64,000 nucleotides of DNA from Melieria omissa (Eukaryota; Arthropoda; Insecta; Diptera; Ulidiidae): positions 103,712,067-103,776,066 of the forward strand of contig OZ020269.1 in NCBI GenBank assembly GCA_963971225.1, written 5' to 3'. The notes beneath the pieces were generated by a model. That model saw nothing but the letters and a program-made list of their open reading frames with translations, did no database searches and had not been told where the DNA came from. Positions 41,218 through 52,151 of the stretch are shown here, one piece after another. The translations under genes were made by a program, and so were the position numbers. The number at the start of each line of letters is the position of its first letter. Within the stretch, counting starts at the first letter, position 1.

Positions 41218-42554
41218 CCTAAAAAATGGATGTCACTAAATTCGATAGTTTCTTCGTAATCTTCGGCACAAGTTTCGATAGAAGACAAGTATTCGTTTAA
41301 TGTCTGGTCGTAAGCCTGGCCCTCTTCTGCCGTTAATGCGTTGCAGTCGTAAGGCTCCTCTGACTCCGTGTCTATATGGAAAGTGCGTTGCTCCTTGCCT
41401 GGTCGAACATTTTGTTGTGATAATGGGAGAGGTGGCCGCTTTCCTAAATACCGATTACCCTGCGGTCTGTTTGCGTAGTTGATTTGCCTAGAGCGAATGC
41501 TCTCGTCAACTTCCATCGGTTCAGGGGGTGGTGGGGGTTTGGAAGTAGTAGGACGCGGAGGTGGCTGCCTTGGGTGTTGATAAGGTTGCCTTGCAAACAC
41601 GCGATTCTGCGGGTTTGGTATGTGCGCTAGTTGTGGATAAAATGGGTATAATTGTCTATCCCTCTGCGGGCTATTAATCATTTGTGGTATTGGCGGCGGC
41701 ATTCGGTACTGCCGTTGATGGTTGTTTTGACCCTGCGCGTGGTTGGTGCGGAACCTCTGATTTTCGAGTTTCAGGCACAAATGAAGAGCCTGTGGTAAAT
41801 CCGCCGGCTCTCTCATACCCAACAACCTAGACAGGTCGCCGTTCAACCCTCGGACAAAAGTGTCCAAGGCTTTCTCCCTATAAGTTTGTGTAAGGAGACT
41901 CAGGGCTTCCATACCGACATCTAAGCTTCCAAGCTTGTTCAATATAAGTGAAAGATGGGAATACACCGCCTGGTAAAATTCCTGGATTGTGGATCTACCC
42001 TGAACGAGGCAAGTCATCTGGTATTCGAGAGTTGACACATCACGCTTATCGGCGTAGTGAAGTGTGAGGCATCTAGAAATTGCCTGCCAGTCAAGTGGAG
42101 TGTTATAAGACTCCAAAGCTGTGTCCGCATGACCCACGATCTTATTTCTAATAATGTTTAGGATTCCGAAATATTTCGGTGTCCCTTTAAATGGCTCATA
42201 GATCCTAAGGATTCTGTCGACACTCTTCCTCCATGAGTTAAATTCTCCCTGTTTCCCCGAGAATTCCCTGAGGCATTTGACTACATCCGGTACCTTATCT
42301 AAATCAGACAAGTCAGCGAGGTGTCTTTCGTCTATTGCTTGGTCTGTTGCATTCGAGAAGCTTGCATTCGGATTAAGCGTAGCCTGAATGATTGGCGGTC
42401 CCTGACTATTAAAAGTTTCAAGAGCTATTCGCGAAATGAGCGCTCTAAGCTCTATTTCGTTCATTTGTTGTGGTGGTGGGCCACCAGGATTGGCATTAGG
42501 ATTTATAGGTGGATGAAGGATTGGAGGACGGATCAGATTGTTGGGGTTTGCCAT
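41214..42554 (-). CDS. gag: Errantivirus Gag
   Basis: 446 residues from the ATG at 42554, which follows an A-rich leader end. The N-terminus is proline/asparagine-rich. The central part (about 80-280) is the capsid-like helical domain, with LREFSGKQGEFNSWRKSV and LKLENQRFR. The C-terminal third is proline/arginine-rich with PMEVDESIRSRQINY, a motif I associate with gypsy-group Gags. It has no CCHC knuckle, as in gypsy itself. The acidic tail ends at a TGA at 41216-41214. The protein packages the RNA and builds the particle. The frame is intact. Confidence 0.9.
   Translation of the reverse strand: MANPNNLIRPPILHPPINPNANPGGPPPQQMNEIELRALISRIALETFNSQGPPIIQATLNPNASFSNATDQAIDERHLADLSDLDKVPDVVKCLREFSGKQGEFNSWRKSVDRILRIYEPFKGTPKYFGILNIIRNKIVGHADTALESYNTPLDWQAISRCLTLHYADKRDVSTLEYQMTCLVQGRSTIQEFYQAVYSHLSLILNKLGSLDVGMEALSLLTQTYREKALDTFVRGLNGDLSRLLGMREPADLPQALHLCLKLENQRFRTNHAQGQNNHQRQYRMPPPIPQMINSPQRDRQLYPFYPQLAHIPNPQNRVFARQPYQHPRQPPPRPTTSKPPPPPEPMEVDESIRSRQINYANRPQGNRYLGKRPPLPLSQQNVRPGKEQRTFHIDTESEEPYDCNALTAEEGQAYDQTLNEYLSSIETCAEDYEETIEFSDIHFLG
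41220..41226 (-). promoter_or_regulatory. Candidate -1 frameshift heptamer TTTTTTA
   Basis: In the gag frame the bases fall as T TTT TTA, the canonical X XXY YYZ pattern. They are followed by GGA and the gag stop. A -1 slip here enters the pol frame directly. I have not folded the downstream RNA, so a stimulatory structure is unverified. Confidence 0.65.
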
Positions 42555-42753
42555 TATTATTGGTTTTTCGTAAATAAAGTTCGCGACCGAATTTTATCCA
42601 ATTTCCTTAACTTAACTCTTAATTCTTGTATTTTATTTTTTCGTTTTGATTTTTACTTTATTTTATTTTGATCTTTTCCCTGTTTGAATAATTTGCTCCA
42701 AGCACTTCTTATGGATTGGAGTTCTTCAATTAATTTCTTTTCTTTAGATTCAA

Positions 42754-42782
42754 ACTTACAAAATAACGGCGTCCAGCTTCAT
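42754..42782 (-). promoter_or_regulatory. Leader ATG, short upstream ORF and env splice donor
   Basis: An ATG at 42782-42780 opens an eight-codon upstream frame. The last two bases of its TAA stop codon overlap a perfect GTAAGT donor (42759-42754). In unspliced RNA this is a short uORF before gag. In spliced RNA the same ATG would start env. The reading-frame fit with the acceptor at 38076 is exact, which is unlikely by chance, but splicing is inferred from sequence only. Confidence 0.7.
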
Positions 42783-42784
42783 GC

Positions 42785-43225
42785 TGCCTTTGACTGCTAT
42801 TACTGCTTCGCTGTTGCTGCTTTTTTGCTGCTGCTGCTGTCTTTTTGCTGCCACTACTGCTTCACTGCTGCTACCGCTGCTGTCTTCTTGTTGCCACTAC
42901 TGCTTCGCTGCTGCTGCTTCTTCGCTGCTGCTGTTGCTGCTGCTGCTTTTGCTGCCACTACTGCTTCACTGCTGCTACCGCCGCTGTCTTTTTGCTGTCA
43001 CTACTGCTTCGCTGTTGCTGTTGCTGCTGCTGCTGCTTTTTTGCTGCCACTACTGCTTCGCTGCTGCTACCGCCGCTGTCTTTTTGCTATCACTACTGCT
43101 TCGCTGCTGCCTACTGCTTCGCTGTTGCTGTTGCTGCTGCTGCTGCCTTTTTGCTGCCACTACTGCTTCGCTGCTGCTACCGCCGCTGTCTTTTTGCTGT
43201 CACTACTGCTTCGCTGCTGCTTTCG
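42785..43225 (-). repeat. Leader CAG/GTAGTGGCAGC-rich minisatellite
   Basis: About 440 bp between the PBS and gag made of diverged units around CAGCGAAGCAGTAGTGGCAG (sense strand), with higher-order repetition of roughly 110 bp. It occupies the position where gypsy carries its insulator repeats, but the motif is not the Su(Hw) site I know. The plus-strand frames through it (LLLPLLLRCC) are not genes. Confidence 0.8.
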
Positions 43226-43476
43226 TTTTATTTTAGATTACTCTTTTGGTTTTATTGCTTCGTACACTGCACTTTCTCAGTTTATCTGTTAATTTCCGCG
43301 GTGGAGCGGCTTGCGTTCGACGCACCCTTTTCGCTTACGGCTACTAAGGAGCCTCCTTCTCCACACTTTCAGATCGCGCGAGTCACCGACACTACTTGAG
43401 TATTTTTGGTTACGCACGACACGACTGTCCTGGCTACTTGTACTACTTAAGGACTTATAGTAGCCGGACACACGTT

Positions 43477-43494
43477 CAAATTCGCTCGGGCGCC
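43477..43494 (-). promoter_or_regulatory. Primer-binding site
   Basis: Immediately after the 5' LTR the sense strand reads GGCGCCCGAGCGAATTTG. Together with the final T of the LTR, TGGCGCCCGA matches the 3' end of lysine tRNAs; the match weakens after about 12 bases. Confidence 0.7.
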
Positions 43495-43958
43495 AGTTAG
43501 TTCCGACTTGATCGGAACGCGTACTTTATTCGTGAAAGCTCAACTTAAACTAACTCTACCAGCTAAAATCTTCTTACAAACTAGCCCAAGCCCGTCGCTG
43601 AACAGCGCTGCGTAATCGATATTGCGAAATCGATGCTTGCAGCCCTGTCAGCGTTTCTGTCCGAAAGTGCGTTCCTCAGCAACATTGTATGGTTGTTGAC
43701 ATTAACCGAAGAGTTAGTGTCAACAGCCGAAAAAACGCGCTCCTCAGCAACATTGTATGGTTGTTGACATTAACCGAAGAGTTAGTGTCAACAGCCGAAA
43801 AACCGCGCTCCTCAGCAACATTGTATGGTTGTTGACATTAACCGAAGAGTTAGTGTCAACAGCCGAAAAACCGCGCTCCTCAGCAACATTGTATGGTTGT
43901 TGACATTAACTGTAGTGTTAATGTCAACATCCGGAAATATTGGTGCCGTCCGTCAACT
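43495..43958 (-). repeat. Errantivirus 5' LTR
   Basis: 464 bp, identical to the 3' LTR. It contains the U3 repeats (the perfect inverted repeat is at 43899-43928) and AATAAA at 43530-43525. I did not find a TATA box; an initiator-type start is likely but cannot be placed. Confidence 0.92.
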
Positions 43959-43962
43959 TACA
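43959..43962 (+). repeat. Errantivirus target duplication, right
   Basis: TACA, matching 36075-36078. Confidence 0.85.
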
Positions 43963-44232
43963 TTAAAGCTCAGAAATTTACTTGAATGCCAAAATTAAGC
44001 CAAAACTGAAATTAAGTGTTTATTTCGTATTTAATCAAAATTGGTACTCAAATATCCTACAAAACCTGCATGTGGAATAGCAGAGAGTAGGGCAACCAAT
44101 ATTCCATAAAACAATGGGAGCCGAGAGCTGAAGGGGCATTAGGCGAGCATAATATTCTCTGTCCACCGCTTGTGCCAACAACAAAAATTCTTTTACAACC
44201 ATTACATATAAAACTTGGTGTGATAAAAAATT
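43963..44232 (-). repeat. Dispersed repeat copy 2, second part
   Basis: Continuation of the repeat interrupted at 36078: TTAAAGCTCAGAAATTTAC through GGGAGCCGAGAGCTGAAGGG to ACATATAAAACTTGGTGTGA. It matches the reverse complement of about 4495-4760. Confidence 0.75.
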
Positions 44233-47200
44233 TTGTTAAGTGTTTGGATACAAATGGATCGGCATTTAACTTTCTGACGACATTGTTTCCAAAACTAAGC
44301 GAAGCAAAGATAAAGAAGGTATGAATGCTAAAACTTTACTTATTCATATTGGCTTTATACCAATAAATTTAGAAAATCTCGTTTTTTCATTACAACAGGC
44401 GGTTTTGTTGGTCCTGAGATAAAAAGGCTTATACGTAGCGCCGAATTCGACTCAATGAGATTCTCGCATTAAGCATTAAAGGAGCCATTGACAATGTTCT
44501 AACTAGGCAAAAATCGTTCTCTCGCTGCTCGAATGCACGTCGACACCACGATGAATGCATTCGAAAAACTAGGTGTCACTAAATATTCATTTTCTGAATT
44601 CTCATATGGATTACTAGGAATATCACCCTTAACTCAGTGACGTCCTTTAGCGTTTATTAAGCGACTTAAGCGTTTATTCTTTTTGGCCACAGATATATGT
44701 ATCTTCTAAGTTTGAAATTTCTCACCAATGGCTTCAGTCCGTTTAGTTTTTTACCTTCGCCGGAAAAGCTTAGCCCTCTATTCCACAGCAATTAAAGGTT
44801 TAATAATAATTTTCTTTAAATCTACCCGACCTCTGGAGTAATCTGAGTAGAACCTATGGTATGAAGAAGCCAAGGTGTTCGGTTTTGAAAACATCAGTGC
44901 CAATTATCTCGAACGTGATTTGGTTGTACTCAGGTCAAACATACAGAAAGCTGTCCATCGAAGAGCTTAAATCTAAACCTGTAGTATATTTGTGTACTAT
45001 TGTGGTGTACTCTGTTTGCTTAAAGGATAATTTTGGCATTCATTAAAAGCGCATTTGTTAACTTTGTCTGAATTTTAAAGCCAACTGTTTTGTTTATTGG
45101 TTCTTGACAATGTTTTTGTTCAGAAACCATTTTATTTGTACATGTCAACTATACTACATGATGGTTAGTCACCTACAATAGTACACCTCAGTACACCATT
45201 TTGTAACAAGAGAATTAATCGCTTAGCAAATTTAAAGTACTGGTGATGCACCCACTTGAAAATAAAAGGTGGACATTATGAAGTACAATCACCATATCCG
45301 TGTGATTGTTTTTCATTTCATTTGTTTCTTGGAGGTCATTAACATATCGTTTTTGTCTTTGTCTGTGTATCTTTTATGCCTCTAAATTAGCTTTTTTATA
45401 GTCTTACATATGTATGAAAAAAATAATTGGTCTTAATGCTGTTTTTTTTTGCAAAATTTCTTAGGTCCTTCTTCGAAATTGCTGCTGTTTTGCACGTTTT
45501 CTTGATTTTATGGTTTCATCTTTTTTCCATAACTTTTATTCCGTTTTAAATTTCGATTTTTGTTGAACTATTTTATTGGAGAATACTCGGTTTAACGATT
45601 ACTTTTCATCCCTTTGGGTGTTTTAGTTAGTGTGCAGTAGCCATGCAATTTTTTAAGATGTGAAAAATATGAAAATATTTGTGTACAATTGGTCATCTTC
45701 CTCTATTCAAGAAAGAAAAAAAAAAACAAATTGTCAATCGTAATTTTACAGACACTAAAATGTAAGTCTCCTGATTAGAGAAACGAAGAAGGGAAAAACG
45801 GACGAAGTGAGCACTAAATACACATAAGAGTTTTAAATATTTATTTATTTATTTATTTATTTGTATTTAAATATGAAATTCCGAGTTGTTTAGGCGGACT
45901 AGGAGTACTTTCGGTCATCAAAAACTGATCACTTTCTTCCTATTTGTAAAACTGCCCGCCAACCCCACCTAACCATTTGCTTACATGCCATAGTTACCTT
46001 GAAAATGTCTATTGAAAAGGTGTGGTCTCGCCAAACAGTCTAAAAAAAGTAGAAAAAAAGCGAATTATTTATGCTTTCACATAGAAACCGACTGGTGTGT
46101 GTGCTGCACTGTAAAATTCGCTTTAGCATAGAAATGTAAACTTGGCACCAATTACCGGCACCCCAACTGCACTTGCACTTAACCCTAGCGCTACCAGCGT
46201 CAGCATAAAGCACCTTTCGCCTCCCCCTCCAACCTGTCAAGGCGAGCGCATAATTGTGGCGACTTTTTCGCATAGGTAAGCGCAAAGTAAACAGAACAAC
46301 TCACACACACACACACACACACACGCTCTTGTGCAAACATAGAGTAACGGTAAAAGTCAATTGCGAGCAAATGCCAACAGTCGTCGACATGGCACATGAA
46401 TAATTTCACATGCCGCATAGCAGCAGCAGCACACACACATACACACACACACATACACAGCCCACTGACTGGAGCAGTGGCAAAAGGCAAGAGACAGCGA
46501 GCGAACAGTGGGAGTTAGGGGACAAATAAAACAATTTCCATTCGCAAAGCAAAGCCAGAGAAATTATATCAAATTAAGTAATTGCATAATTGCTTCACTA
46601 CCTTTTTGCCACAGTCGCCCGACGTCCTGGCACTGCGCCATTGCCACATGCTGCACTATTTGCACTACTTTCGGTTGCGACGCGCCGCTTTCAGTTGCAG
46701 CTGCTGCAGCGTTCGCCAGGCTACGATATTGCACACATGTGGGCCAGTCAGTGTTTGCACTGTTTTTGCTGGAGTACAGTTATGCAGCGCTGCCGAAAGG
46801 TATTTGTTGCTTTTATTCACATTTAGATTTGCTGTCGTGTGCCTTGTGCCAGCAGATAAGGGGGGCTGCCATAAAAATTTAGTCATCAAACAGGACCCCC
46901 AACCCAGAAATACTGTTATTCTAATTCAATGTGGCACTTTTAAAATAACTGACTAGAAAATTCCTTTTTTTTCTTTTCTGTATTTTAATGTTTCATAAGG
47001 TCGAGTGGTTTGTGTCGATTCACTTAAAACTCAAATGAAGGTCTGCCTCAAAGCGTGGTCACGGTAACCACTTGGCTATCATTTTGTTAACCAGAATTGT
47101 CTGGAAAAGTAACCTAGTAGTTAAATTCAAAAACAAAATAAAATAGAACTTTGTTTCAAAGGAAAGATTGATCACGAAATAATCGATATGGGTTTTTGGT

Positions 47201-47589
47201 TTATCAAACTACTATGATCCCACTTTGAGCATACAAATCAGAAAACCAATCCAAGTTTTAAGTTGTGGGGGTTTCAAGCACATTTAATTTTGATTGATTT
47301 TTGGTGTTTTAGACTTTTAAAGCTCTTTTGGAATGTCTACAGGAACTCATCCCCAACAGGATTGTACTAGTCTGGATACCAAGGCATGAACGACATTAGG
47401 GTTATGAAATGGCAGAAATCCAATCAAAAAAGAAAGCTAAAAGTCTATTCAAGGCAGAAGTAAAATCGATCTGAAGCAGAATTTTGATGCCTGGGTTCAA
47501 AAACTTGAGTGCTGAAAGAACACTAAGGGTTAATGTCAGTCCAAGAAATTTGTTAAATTTGATTCTAAAAACGCACAATTAGTTCTATT
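44233..47589. other. Non-coding DNA with microsatellites
   Basis: No gene recognised. (TTTA)n at 45837-45863, CA runs at 46302-46323 and 46432-46458. Overlapping frames of 78-124 codons at 46508-46956 show no domain and no exon signals I can support. Confidence 0.5.
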
Positions 47590-47718
47590 TATAGATAGAA
47601 GCCACTTCTGTATGCTATGTGGCGTCTTAGGTTGGAGTGGCAGTCTCCTATGTGAGAAGCTCACTTAAGCACAACTTATGGCTCATTGTGATACCACAGT
47701 GGATGGCGCGACTCCCCC

Positions 47719-48126
47719 TTACAGCGCTGAGAACCAAGAAGATTCTGTTATGAACCTGGATATATCCCTGATATTCAGAGACGATAGCTCGGTTAGACTG
47801 GTAAAGAAAGCTGAGCCGAGAGATTTAAGTCTTCTTCTGGCTAATGAAGGACACTGACACAACAGGTTAAGAACGGTCTCCTCCTCGGACCCGCATCCTC
47901 GACAGTAGTCGTTGGATTGCAGTCCCAGTCTCTCCGCATGCTTACCCATAAGACAGTGACCCGTGACCACCGAGACCGTTGTGCTTATTGAGTGACGACT
48001 AAGGTTACGCAGCTGGTAAGTCCGTTTCATGTTATAGCAAAGCCAGGTTAGTTGAGAGATACTGCAAGTCTGTTCCTCAGACCACAGTTCATTCGCTACT
48101 CTTTGGTAGAATTGTCTGAGCATCAA
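47719..48126 (-). pseudogene. LINE ORF2 C-terminal remnant
   Basis: 135 codons open on the minus strand. SVVTGHCLMGKHAERLG is followed by CRGCGSEEETVLNLLCQC, then PSLARRRLKSLG, and a normal end at 47719. This is the domain after RNase H in Loa/Jockey-type ORF2; the knuckle histidine is leucine. The upstream RNase H is not seen. The minus-strand sequence from 47718 to about 47590 looks like the 3' untranslated region. Confidence 0.75.
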
Positions 48127-48323
48127 TTTAATCGAGACGTCTTAATAGGATAATTTTTCTGAATCATCTACCTCTATTAATTAGGCTTAGTTGACAAAAC
48201 AGATTCAAACAGATGATGAGACAATGAAGATATAATTGCAAACTGTCCAACATTGGCACCCAAACGTTTTTAGAGAAACATAGTCCCAATACTTGAGCTC
48301 ATAGAACACCAGATGATCTAAGG

Positions 48324-48575
48324 CAGGGCTGCCCAAAATCTTCTTATGGAAGAGCAAACACCAATACATAAAAATTAATTCATACGCTAAACAACAACAA
48401 AACCTACGTGGAAGATAACTGTCGCCAATTTGCAATGTGCTGTGTGTGTATACTAAAATGCTCAGCCTATGCCGACGATTATTTACAAAAACAAATGAGG
48501 AATTGGAAGCCTCAGCCTATGCTGAAGAGCATTTACAAAAACAAATGAGCACAATGAGAACAATGGGCACCTCTG
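48324..48575. mobile_element. hAT-type MITE, 252 bp
   Basis: The left end is CAGGGCTGCCCA. The right end, reverse-complemented, is CAGAGGTGCCCA (10 of 12 identical). The exact 8-bp duplication ATCTAAGG is at 48316-48323 and 48576-48583. Inside is a tandem pair of about 50-bp units containing CTCAGCCTATG and ATTTACAAAAACAAATGAG (48462-48548). Non-coding. Confidence 0.75.
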
Positions 48576-48583
48576 ATCTAAGG

Positions 48584-51500
48584 GGCATTATGAACTTTTT
48601 AGGTTTTCGTTCCTCGACCGTAACCTGGTAACGGCTTCGTAAGGAAAGTTAAGAAAGTAAAAAGTAAGTAAGAAAGTTTGCAGGTTGCAAGGATCTCGGT
48701 CTTATTCGTAATCATTATATTACAAAATAAAATTTAATAAAAAACAAAAATTAAACATTATTAAAAAATAAGAGTGGTTTTCAATGAGAACAACCATAGT
48801 TGTGGCTGTAATAATAACTTAAACATAAAACGTTTCACGCTTAACGAAAATTGAATATTTCTTCATTTACTTCAGCCAAAATTAACGAGAAAAAACTATC
48901 TAAATTGAAAGAAAAACTAAAATTTAAAAGTTATCGAATTTGTTTGCTTCTTCTTCCTTTACTATGTCAAGAAAAGAAGAAGAAGGAAAAAGAAGTGTAT
49001 ACTTCTCTTCTTTCAACTTAAATATTCAGTTTATTAATTTCGTATTTTTCTTACAACTTCAAACTATTCTAAGGACCAACAAAATATGTATTCTTGAAAC
49101 CACAGAGGGTTCAGACGTCCACAAAGAAGCATGTTGCCATATGGCAACAAAATAGCGTCAGGGTTAACACAGACTAATACCGATGGTTTGACCCAATCCT
49201 TCATCCATTGATGCGTGACTTACAGCTTCTACATTCAATTATTCTTCAATGGCCCTCAATAGACTTAAAATTATTTTTTTTAGTGTAAATTGTTACTTAC
49301 GAAATAGAAGAAAGTCAGATTAAACCCTATCAGGAGAGTAAAACGCATTAGATTAGAGTAAAAAGTCACTGAGTTTCTTTCTAAAGTATTCGACACAATT
49401 TGATTCTGGACACAAATTCACGTAACTTAGTATAAGTTTATGATAAAAAAAATCCAAAAGGGAAATACATACGACTTTGATCCTGACTAGTGGACTGATA
49501 CAATAAAGTTTCATTCAAAGGTTTGATTGACAAAACTAAGTGATGTAGTCTCACAGAGACAGATGGTTCAACTGATGTTTTACGCTTATAGGAAAAAATG
49601 TAATATTGACACATCTTTTAATTCAGATATGTCGAGTGCACATAGGGGAGGATACTGTGTGCGGCACTGCCCACATTTCAGGGTATCGGTTACAAAATTA
49701 AGAGCAGAGCTAAGCCAGAACGCAGGTATACCACATGTGGTACAGTTCGCACATCTGAGTTAAACGCATCTCCCAAGTGATAATATTCGGATCCACATAC
49801 TTTTAGCACAGACTGCACATCTTTGCCAAATATGGCAAGGAACATGCAAAAACAAACACTTGGAAGCAAGCTACTTAATTAATTCACTTTATACTTCCCA
49901 GAAACCGACGAATCGTTCGCAATCTTGCGCCAACCCGCAGACGACATACGAGCCAATTATAAAATTCACACAAGGCGTACACGGAATTGAAAGATCCAAA
50001 TCGCCACAAATATCAGGGGCTGCTCTTTAAAGCAGCAAACTTTTTGTTGTTTTTAATTTTTATTTTGTGGAATATTTCTTCACATTTCATTGGCCAAAAT
50101 TAAACCGAAAATAAAGCAAAAAACAAACGCGAAGCCGAAGCAGAAGCAAAGAAATTGCGCGCAATAAAGACATCAACGAGTCGAAAACGGCATCAAACGC
50201 ATAAAAACGCAACATTATAACAACAACAGTAATGCACAGTACGCACTAAGGGCTACGCTAAAAAAAATAATTAAAATATTTCCAAAAAGCTGTAAAAAAG
50301 AATTGCGTAAAAAAGCAAAGCGTGGCAAAAGCCGCCCGACGCTGAAGCAATGAAAGTGTTGACGGAAATGTTGAGCGCGAGCGACTCATGGCGACAAGTG
50401 CTTGGGTTATCGGCAGGCGGGGCAATTGTTGCACAAGATTTACAGACAAAAATAACCCAAAAATAATTAGCAACGAAGCGCAACAAATGAAAATGTCTTC
50501 ATACAATTCTTTGGTTGCCTCGTGTGGCGGCTGAACACAGCACTGACTGTGATTTATGTAATTAGGCCAAAAATTATGAAATCGTGCAATGCGTGAGGAG
50601 CGGCACATAAACTATAATGCAAGACGCTGTATAAATATTTGTTTAAAGTATCATAAAGTTTATAGAGGTTATTGAATTCAGGGTTGTAACTTCAGAGATA
50701 TTTGAAGGCTGCTATGAGTAGGTATAGGTTAATAAATTTAAGGTTGCGTTAGACATGTTTGAAAGCTGCTATTGGCATTTTTGAACACAAAAGGCAGATC
50801 CGAGTGCTCATGAAAAAATACAAAAGTTTCATATCAAATATACGAAGATTACCTTGTGTGGTAATCCAATACTTCAACAGTTATTCCTATGGGAGTTTTT
50901 CTTGCCATAAACTGATATCTAAAAAAAAGTTGTATTATAATTTCCACACCAATTCAACAGTGGACATCGATTTATGATTATTGGATTAATTCTGAAGATT
51001 TTCACATCTCTTAAAATATGACGGTCCTGATTTCAATTGAACAGATCAGGTCCTTTTTCGAATCAGTTCTACATCTAGTATTACAAGATCAAGAGATTTC
51101 TTTCTAGATTTAGGAGATTTTGGGCATTTTAGGAGAATTTTTAGGAGGAAGAATTGTTTAGGAGAAATTTAGGAGATTTTAATTTTATGAAGAAGTTTAC
51201 AAAAGCGATTTTTATGGTGATACATTTGACATCATTAGTGACACTGAAGCCTTGAATATTGAAATTCAAAGATTCTAATTTAATTTAGTTTTATGCTTCA
51301 AAAAGTACAAATTATGCAATGACTGAAGGAAGTTTACAATAGCGAATTTCATACTGATCTCATTTTTTAAATGTTTTCTTTGTGTTGAACTGAATGAATA
51401 TATATTTAAATAAATTTTTTTTTTTATGAGAAGTTTAATTCCTTAGTTTATAATGACAAAAGTTATTTACAAAATGTTAGACAATTTTTTAAATTTTTAG

Positions 51501-52149
51501 GAGTATAATTTTTGGGTATAAAAAGGCTAAAATAAAAAAATTATAATTTATTTTTACTTTTTTATGAGAAATTGCATGCCTCAGTTTATGACAAAAATTA
51601 AAAAAAAAAATTTTTAGAGAGTTCTTAACTTTTTGGGAGGAAATTTCAGATATCTGGCATCACTGTCTACACGGAAGTAAGATTACCCGTTACAATCATT
51701 CAACTCCTTGAAAAGTTATCATGTGTTACACCCTATTCTCGTATCTACTGGTAGAGTTAGATGCATTTTTCAATGGTCAATCATCAAAATCAAAGAAGTG
51801 TCGACAAGGCTACAAGTTTTCAATGCAATTAAAAAAAAAAAAAACTAGCTATCTAGGTTAACCCTTTCAATACGACTTTTGGCCAGTGAAGATATTTCTG
51901 TATAATTGAACTAAATGTGCTGTAAATAAGTAAAAGAACATGTTTATATAATTTCATATTTGTTTTTTTTTATGCACAAAGAGCACTCTTACACTTCTGA
52001 ACGTATACCAAGTATGAATTAGTTAGGTTATGCTAACCAAAACACGTGTTGTGAAGTACTGACTGACAGACTTATGTTTAGTTCCATCCCAGCACTTTAA
52101 AAGCGAATACTTTTCTCACCAGTAACTTTTGAACATTATCTGGGACTTA
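48584..52149. other. Non-coding DNA
   Basis: No gene recognised. 51100-51190 repeats the word TTTAGGAGA. 51400-51640 is AT-rich. 50100-50250 is A-rich. Confidence 0.5.
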
Positions 52150-52151
52150 TA

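Larger units (their letters stand above)
36079..43958 (-). mobile_element. Gypsy-type errantivirus, complete, identical LTRs
   Basis: A 7880-bp LTR retrotransposon/endogenous insect retrovirus on the minus strand. Its order is 5' LTR, PBS, repeat-rich leader, gag, pol, env, PPT, 3' LTR. Both LTRs are 464 bp, start AGTT and end AACT, and show no difference when read side by side. The target duplication is TACA, the alternating pyrimidine/purine type preferred by errantiviruses. Three long frames are intact. The combination points to a recent, possibly still active copy. It resembles the gypsy/yoyo group by gag and env wording; the exact family needs a database. Confidence 0.92.

Noticed and set aside
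42684..43399. Three overlapping plus-strand frames of 151-202 codons rich in leucine, cysteine and alanine
   Set aside because: Antisense readings of the errantivirus leader minisatellite and LTR-adjacent DNA.
46508..46956. Cluster of overlapping plus-strand frames as a host exon
   Set aside because: No domain, three frames equally open, cysteine-rich low-complexity composition, and no convincing splice signals.
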